This document shows, piece by piece, positions 59,592 through 64,000 of a stretch of 64,000 nucleotides of DNA. Where the stretch lies: NCBI GenBank assembly GCA_014841595.1, contig JACYUE010000001.1, positions 909,654 through 973,653 of the forward strand, written 5' to 3'. Positions within the stretch are counted from its first letter, which is position 1; each line of letters starts with the position of its first letter. Source of the DNA: Oxalobacteraceae sp. CFBP 8761. Its GTDB lineage: Bacteria > Pseudomonadota > Gammaproteobacteria > Burkholderiales > Burkholderiaceae_D. The notes beneath the pieces are model-generated. The model saw only the letters and a list, made by a program, of their open reading frames with translations. It did not search any database and was not told the origin of the DNA. A program made the translations under genes and the position numbers.

Positions 59592-62213
59592 TTATGAGTT
59601 GGCCGCGATGGACGCCAACTGCTGGGTTAGGTAGTCCGAGGTCGATTGCATCGACGTCATCATCGAGTCGAGTGCGACGAACTGGGCGCGATAGCGTTTT
59701 TCGATGCTTTCCAGGCGCGTTTCAAAACGCGCTGCCTGGTCGGCGACCGATTTGATCGATACGTTCAGACCATCGGTTTTGCTCTTGAGCAGGCTGTCCT
59801 TGCCGACGAAGCTGGTGGCCAGATTGTTGAGCTGGAAGGCGAAGCCTTGCGAGAACGTTACGGTGCCGCGATCGCCGAGGATGCCGCTGGTGATTGACAC
59901 CTGGATGCCTTCCGCGTTCGAGCCTGGCGCTGCCGTCAGCGCCTGCCCGTTGCCGGTGGCGGCCACGCCGCCGATCGTGCCTGCGACATCGGTGCCTTTG
60001 CTTGGTGCGGCGCCGCCGAAGATCAAGGCGACCGAGCTGCCGCTGACACCGGCGAGCGAGATGTTCGACGTCGATCCATACTTGCTCGACGACAGCGTCA
60101 GGATGCCGTCTTCGCCGACCTTCGATTCGGCCGTGTCGCCAGCGCCGGCAAAGACGGCATTGCCATTGATGGATGAGCGCAGCAGCGCAGCCAGGTCATC
60201 CTTGCTGTACGTGCCGGCGGGCAGCTTGATTTCCTGCGTCTTGCTGTCGGTGACCGGATCGGTATCGTTCAACGTCACGCGCCATACCGTGTTCGGGGCG
60301 ATCGTCGTAGTCGTGCCAAGTGCAGCGCTGCTCGCCAGCGTACCCTGCGTGGCAAGGCTGGTGATATTCAGGCCGTACGTGCCTGCCTTGGTCGCAGCGG
60401 TCGATTTGTCGAACTTGACCAGACCATCGGTGGTTGAACCCATCGCCGCAAACAGCCCGCCGAAGTCAGCCGCATTGTCGGTGATCGCCTTGTTCAACTT
60501 GCTCGAATCCACCTTCAGGCTGCCGTCCTGCTGGAACGCAATGCCGATCTGGCTCAGTGAATTGAGCTTGCCACCGGTGCCCTCGACGACAGCGCTGATC
60601 TGCCGGCGCATCTGGCTCTGGATCGCGCGCACACTGGCGTCGCCCTGCAGGACGGCGCCCTTCTTGGTTTCAGCGTTGTACTTGGTCAAACCGCTCATCG
60701 TCGAGTTCAGCGTGTTGTATGCCTTGACGAAGTCGTTGACGGCCGTGCTGATGGCTCCCGTGTCCTTCGTGACCGTGAGCGTGCTGCTGCCGACTGCGCT
60801 CACGTCGAGCGTGACGCCCTGGATTGCATCCTTGACGCTGGTGCTGTCGCTCTTGATTTCGATGCCGTTCATGTTCAGCAGCGTGCTCTGTGCCCCGGCG
60901 GTCTGGGCCATGCCTTGCACACCGGTCGGATCGTAGCCCAGCAGGGCCGCGAGGGCCGGGTCGGCTTCTGAACCGTCTTCACCCGAGACGCCAATCTTCA
61001 TCGACGTGGCTTCGCCGGTCTTGTTCGACGTGACGACAAGGTGGAAGGGTTTGCTGCTGCCGTCGGACACGATGGTCGCAGTCACGCCCATGTCAGCCTT
61101 GTTGATGGCGTCGCGGATGCCTTGCAGCGACTGGTCACCCGCCTCCAGCGTAATGGTTTTGCTGTTGATTGCACCATTGAGCGAGAAGCCGGAACCCTGG
61201 TGCGATCCAACGCTGCCTGCAGTAAAGCCAGCAGACGCCGGGTTGTTGCCGCCGATCAGGATCTGGTTGCCGTCGTTCGAGCGCAGCGTGACGCCAGCGG
61301 TGGCTGTCGTGGTCGCGCCGGTGTTGGTATCGGTGGCAGCATGCTTGATGCCACCCTTCACAGTGCCGGTCACGGTTTCGGTCACGTCGATGGTATTGCC
61401 GTCGGCGGCCTTGAATTGCAGCGTACCTGCGGCGGCGCTGCCGCTCACGGTGATGTTGGCTGCGGCCAGCGCATTGCGCGTGCCGGCGCTTGCCAGCGTG
61501 GTATCGAGACTGGCGCGGGTGATCGACGTGGTATCGGTATTCAGGTTGGCCAGCTGGACGCCGCCCACCGACAGTGCATAGCTGGAACCGGCAGTCACGC
61601 TGACATCGCCGAAGCCGGCGAACAGGTCGGCGGCGGTTTCGCTGCTGCCAGCAGTGGCGACTACGCCGGTTTTTTCGCTCTGCGCGTTAATGGCCTCGGC
61701 CAGCGCGCGGGCGCTGCGGGTGGTCGGACTGGTGCTGATCGCCACGCCGTTCAGGCTCAGCGAACCGTTGGCGATGCCGCCCGCGGCCGCGGCCAGTCCC
61801 AGCGCAGTGCCGGTGGCGCCGAACGTCCCGCCGGTCACAGTGCCGAACTGGAATGTCAGGTTGGTTGGCGCACCGGCGCCGATGGTACTGGTGCTGCTGG
61901 CCATGCCCGTTGTCTTGAGGCTCTGCGACTGGGCCAGTTGGGTAACGTTGACCTTGTACTTGCCCGGCACAGCGCCTTCACCGGCGGTGCCGGTGAAGAT
62001 ATCCTTGTTGGAGGCGGTGGCGCTCAGACCCTGGAAGGTGTTCGACTGGTTCAGCAACGAAAGCGCGCCCTGGAACGCGCCCACGGCAGAGCTCACTTGA
62101 TTCAAGGCAGAGTTCTTCGCTTGCAATGCTGCCGTTTTCTTGGCGTAATTGTCGAGCGGCCTTGCTTCAGCTTGCATCAGTTTGGTAACGATGCCTTCGA
62201 TGTCGAGTGCCAC
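59592..62213 (-). CDS. fliD: FliD, filament cap protein (oversized)
   Basis: Caps the filament and folds flagellin into place. The 873-residue protein is nearly twice the usual ~470. FliD_N is at the start (ALDIEGIVTKLMQAEARPLDNYAKKTAALQAKNSALNQVSSAVGAFQGAL), Flagellin_IN-like motifs lie in the middle, and the FliD_C region includes AVNDFVKAYNTLNSTMSGLTKYNAETKKGAVLQGDASVRAIQSQMR. About 200 residues are inserted before the final helix (FETRLESIEKRYRAQFVALDSMM). The start is GTG 62213 with GGAG six bases before it, not the upstream TTG 62234, which has no ribosome site. Confidence 0.92.
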   Translation of the reverse strand: MALDIEGIVTKLMQAEARPLDNYAKKTAALQAKNSALNQVSSAVGAFQGALSLLNQSNTFQGLSATASNKDIFTGTAGEGAVPGKYKVNVTQLAQSQSLKTTGMASSTSTIGAGAPTNLTFQFGTVTGGTFGATGTALGLAAAAGGIANGSLSLNGVAISTSPTTRSARALAEAINAQSEKTGVVATAGSSETAADLFAGFGDVSVTAGSSYALSVGGVQLANLNTDTTSITRASLDTTLASAGTRNALAAANITVSGSAAAGTLQFKAADGNTIDVTETVTGTVKGGIKHAATDTNTGATTTATAGVTLRSNDGNQILIGGNNPASAGFTAGSVGSHQGSGFSLNGAINSKTITLEAGDQSLQGIRDAINKADMGVTATIVSDGSSKPFHLVVTSNKTGEATSMKIGVSGEDGSEADPALAALLGYDPTGVQGMAQTAGAQSTLLNMNGIEIKSDSTSVKDAIQGVTLDVSAVGSSTLTVTKDTGAISTAVNDFVKAYNTLNSTMSGLTKYNAETKKGAVLQGDASVRAIQSQMRRQISAVVEGTGGKLNSLSQIGIAFQQDGSLKVDSSKLNKAITDNAADFGGLFAAMGSTTDGLVKFDKSTAATKAGTYGLNITSLATQGTLASSAALGTTTTIAPNTVWRVTLNDTDPVTDSKTQEIKLPAGTYSKDDLAALLRSSINGNAVFAGAGDTAESKVGEDGILTLSSSKYGSTSNISLAGVSGSSVALIFGGAAPSKGTDVAGTIGGVAATGNGQALTAAPGSNAEGIQVSITSGILGDRGTVTFSQGFAFQLNNLATSFVGKDSLLKSKTDGLNVSIKSVADQAARFETRLESIEKRYRAQFVALDSMMTSMQSTSDYLTQQLASIAANS

Positions 62214-62246
62214 TTGTTTCTCCGGTGAAAGCAATAATGTAAGTCA

Positions 62247-62273
62247 TTATCGGCAGAAACAAACCGTACTTAA
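62247..62273 (-). promoter_or_regulatory. Sigma-28 (FliA) promoter of fliD
   Basis: On the minus strand TTAAGTAC, 11 bases, GCCGATAA. The -10 is a perfect 8/8 match to the sigma-28 consensus; the -35 matches 5 of 8. It ends 34 bases before the fliD GTG, and the AT-rich spacer fits. It would drive fliDST and possibly the genes behind. Confidence 0.75.
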
Positions 62274-62344
62274 GAGCGGTAAAGGCGGCTCTCTTTTTAT
62301 TTTGGTGGGGATCGTCACCACTGATGTCGCGGCGCCATGTAAAA

Positions 62345-62372
62345 AGCGCCGCACCTGGTGGGGTGCGGCGCT
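62345..62372 (-). terminator. Rho-independent terminator after flaG
   Basis: Perfect 11-bp stem (AGCGCCGCACC/GGTGCGGCGCT) with a 6-base loop, 21 bases past the flaG stop and followed on the minus strand by TTTTT. It separates flaG from fliD. Confidence 0.85.
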
Positions 62373-62393
62373 TCGCGTGAGGAGCAGATCGCG

Positions 62394-62738
62394 TCAGGCA
62401 CGTTGGTTCAGCAGGCGCCCCACCATCTTGTCGATCGATTTGGCCATTTCGAGCGCCTCCTTGGTCGGCATCTGGCGGACGACTTCCTTCGTGTCGCGGT
62501 CGATGATCTTGACCACGAGGTCCTTGCTCTCTTCGTCAATCTCGAATTGCAGGCTCTGCGCCGATTGTGGCAGCGCTTCATTGAGCTTCTTGACGGCGGA
62601 CGACACCTCGTCCCGGGCTGGCTGGGCTTCAGCCTTCTCCGGTGCTGCCCGTGGTGCCGGGGCAGCCGGCCCGCTCGCGACCGCTGGACGTTCGTCCAGT
62701 TTGGCGAGGGGTGACGTTGCAACGGATGGAATTTGCAT
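62394..62738 (-). CDS. flaG: FlaG family protein
   Basis: Small protein linked to filament length control; mechanism poorly known. The 114-residue product starts MQIPSVATSPLAKLDERPAVAS with a Pro/Ala-rich first half and ends with the FlaG domain (DEVSSAVKKLNEALPQSAQSLQFEIDEESKDLVVKIIDRDTKEVVRQMPTKEALEMAKSIDKMVGRLLNQRA). The ATG at 62738 has an AGGA site; an earlier in-frame ATG at 62768 would read back into the terminator region. It lies between fliC and fliD. Confidence 0.92.
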   Translation of the reverse strand: MQIPSVATSPLAKLDERPAVASGPAAPAPRAAPEKAEAQPARDEVSSAVKKLNEALPQSAQSLQFEIDEESKDLVVKIIDRDTKEVVRQMPTKEALEMAKSIDKMVGRLLNQRA

Positions 62739-62752
62739 GGCGTATCCTAACG

Positions 62753-62786
62753 AAAATTCCCCAGCCAAATTGCTTCAGCCGGGGAA
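62753..62786 (-). terminator. Terminator after the flagellin gene
   Basis: On the minus strand TTCCCC...GGGGAA (6-bp stem with further partial pairing of GGC and GCT inside) is followed by TTTTCG. It lies 38 bases past the flagellin stop. It is weaker than the flaG terminator and could allow some read-through into flaG. Confidence 0.55.
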
Positions 62787-62823
62787 CCGCTTACCAAGTG
62801 GTGCTGTTACTACGCGTTAGCGA

Positions 62824-64000
62824 TTAGCCACGCAGGAGCGACAGAACACCGTTCGGCAGCGAGTTGGCCTGGGCCAGCATCGACGTACCAGCCTGCTGCA
62901 GGATCTGACCGCGGGTCATTTTCGCAGTTTCCGAAGCAAAGTCGGTATCGACGATGCGGCTACGCGATGCCGACAGGTTCTCGGTGGACGACGACAAGTT
63001 CGAGATCGCCGATTCGAAACGCGACTGCAGTGCACCGTATTCAGCGCGCTGACCGTTGACCGCACCCAATGCAGCGTCAGCGATCTTGATGGCTTGCTGG
63101 GCCCCTTCGAAGGTGCTGACATCCAGGTTTGCCACCGACTTCAGATCGGAGGAGCCGCCGACGCCCCAGCCGCTAGTATCAGCGACCGAGAAGCTCTTCT
63201 CGGAATCCATAGCGATGCGGCCTTTGGCGGTAGCTGCACCACCTGGCGTAGCGGGAACAATAGGTGGCCCAGGTTGCTCTGGGGTACCAATTGCCATGGT
63301 TGGCGCTGCGGTCGTTGTGATTGCTACGCCTTTGTCGTCCAAGGTCGACAGCGAACCAGTTGCGCCAGTTGCAGTCGAATTGTTGGTCAGTGCGATGTCA
63401 TTGCCTTCTGCATTGGTCAGCTTCAGACCACCGTTGGTTGCATCATAAGACGCGGTAACGCCGGTTTTTGCAGTTTGTGCATTAACAGCGCTGATAGCCG
63501 AAGCGTAACCATTTGCATCTGTCTGCTTACCGATTGAAAACGAGATATTTACTGCATCGGCATTATCGGATTTCAGGGCAACCACATACGATTTGTCAGC
63601 AACGCCTTTGAAGACTGCTTCCGTCTTTGCAGTCGCAGTCACGCCAGTATCGCCGCTGACGGCATTGATCTTGGCGACCGATGCCTTCGCAGATTCGTCG
63701 GCGGCAACGGCAACATTCTTAGAACCTTGCGAACCATTGATGCTAATCGTACCTGCAGCGAGCGCGCCTGTTGCTGTCGCCTGCAAGGCACTCTTATCCA
63801 TACGATTGTTGCCGTAGGTCGAAGTGGTGAAATTCGCGCCGTTCATCGAGATCAGCTGGCCTGCATTGGCGCCAACCTGGAAGTTCGCGGTGCCCATCGA
63901 ACCGTCCATCAGCTTCTGGCCGTTGAATTCGGTGGTGTTGGCGATACGGTTCAGTTCCGAAGTCAGTTGGGTGACTTCAGTCTGCAGTGCTTTGCGGTCG
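62824..64000 (-). CDS. fliC: Flagellin, 5' end outside window
   Basis: Filament subunit; the frame enters from the right edge, so about 392 codons are visible and the N-terminal D0 is missing. The visible start (DRKALQTEVTQLTSELNRIANTTEFNGQKLMDGSMGTANFQVGANAGQ) is the conserved end of the N-terminal D1 region. A variable centre with Flagellin_IN-like repeats follows (ASAISAVNAQTAKTGVTASYDATNGGLKLTNAEGNDIAL). The C-terminal D1/D0 is LDVSTFEGAQQAIKIADAALGAVNGQRAEYGALQSRFESAISNLSSSTENLSASRSRIVDTDFASETAKMTRGQILQQAGTSMLAQANSLPNGVLSLLRG. FliS and FlaG genes follow. Confidence 0.95.
   Translation of the reverse strand, partial: DRKALQTEVTQLTSELNRIANTTEFNGQKLMDGSMGTANFQVGANAGQLISMNGANFTTSTYGNNRMDKSALQATATGALAAGTISINGSQGSKNVAVAADESAKASVAKINAVSGDTGVTATAKTEAVFKGVADKSYVVALKSDNADAVNISFSIGKQTDANGYASAISAVNAQTAKTGVTASYDATNGGLKLTNAEGNDIALTNNSTATGATGSLSTLDDKGVAITTTAAPTMAIGTPEQPGPPIVPATPGGAATAKGRIAMDSEKSFSVADTSGWGVGGSSDLKSVANLDVSTFEGAQQAIKIADAALGAVNGQRAEYGALQSRFESAISNLSSSTENLSASRSRIVDTDFASETAKMTRGQILQQAGTSMLAQANSLPNGVLSLLRG

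Noticed and set aside
62273..62300. AGAGC/GCTCT followed by CTTTTTATTTT on the plus strand as a terminator
   Set aside because: The stem has only 5 bp with a 10-base loop, and no plus-strand gene ends nearby; the T-run is probably the AT-rich region behind the fliD promoter.
1..64000. CRISPR array, tRNA, rRNA or prophage genes
   Set aside because: No regularly spaced direct repeats, no tRNA or rRNA sequence and no phage structural genes were seen; the only mobile element is the IS at 36662-37730.

Overview
This window looks like chromosomal DNA of a high-GC betaproteobacterium, most probably an Oxalobacteraceae member close to Massilia/Telluria/Duganella. That placement is inferred from the burkholderial flagellar gene order, the MSHA-type pilus locus, the PEP-CTERM and DUF4214 proteins and the codon usage; no rRNA or tRNA gene is present to confirm it. 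The window is almost entirely protein-coding and is dominated by surface organelles and the signalling that controls them.

Layout. 1-4209: two family 2 glycosyltransferase genes (the first runs off the left edge). 4278-7558: a DUF4214 protein, an AT-rich non-coding stretch, a small Gly-rich unknown and a membrane diguanylate cyclase. 7733-20323: flgN-flgM-flgA on the minus strand, divergent from flgBCDEFGHIJ and flgKL. 20310-24574: an AsmA protein, a second DUF4214 protein and an esterase with a Fur box. 24624-36084: the basal-body/export operons fliF-K and fliL-R (minus strand), with fliE divergent. 36662-37730: a complete IS1595-type insertion sequence with an 8-bp target duplication. 37731-51791: one co-oriented MSHA-type pilus locus (secretin, assembly platform, prepilins, ATPase) preceded by a histidine kinase, a response regulator and an HD-GYP protein. 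52091-54954: a Tat-exported phospholipase C and a PEP-CTERM protein. 54951-64000: an HD/LuxR-type regulator, YcgR, an FlhB-C-like protein, a FliK-like protein, fliT, fliS, an oversized fliD, flaG and a flagellin gene (cut by the right edge).

How it works together. The flg and fli genes encode rod, hook, rings, switch, export gate, junction proteins, cap and filament. Three sigma-28 (FliA) promoter matches lie before flgM, flgK and fliD, the expected late class. Flagellar output is braked by YcgR, which binds c-di-GMP; the neighbouring diguanylate cyclase and the HD-GYP protein are candidate makers and breakers of that messenger. The pilus motor MshE also carries a c-di-GMP-binding N domain and, unusually, a STAS domain fused in front of it. 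It is translationally coupled to the HD-GYP protein and lies downstream of the two-component pair, so the pilus locus appears to carry its own signalling front end. The most notable items are the STAS-MshEN-GspE fusion, the MshP-like pilin with a C-terminal DNRLRE domain, the IS inserted exactly over the secretin stop codon, and the HD-domain/LuxR regulator next to a long palindrome.
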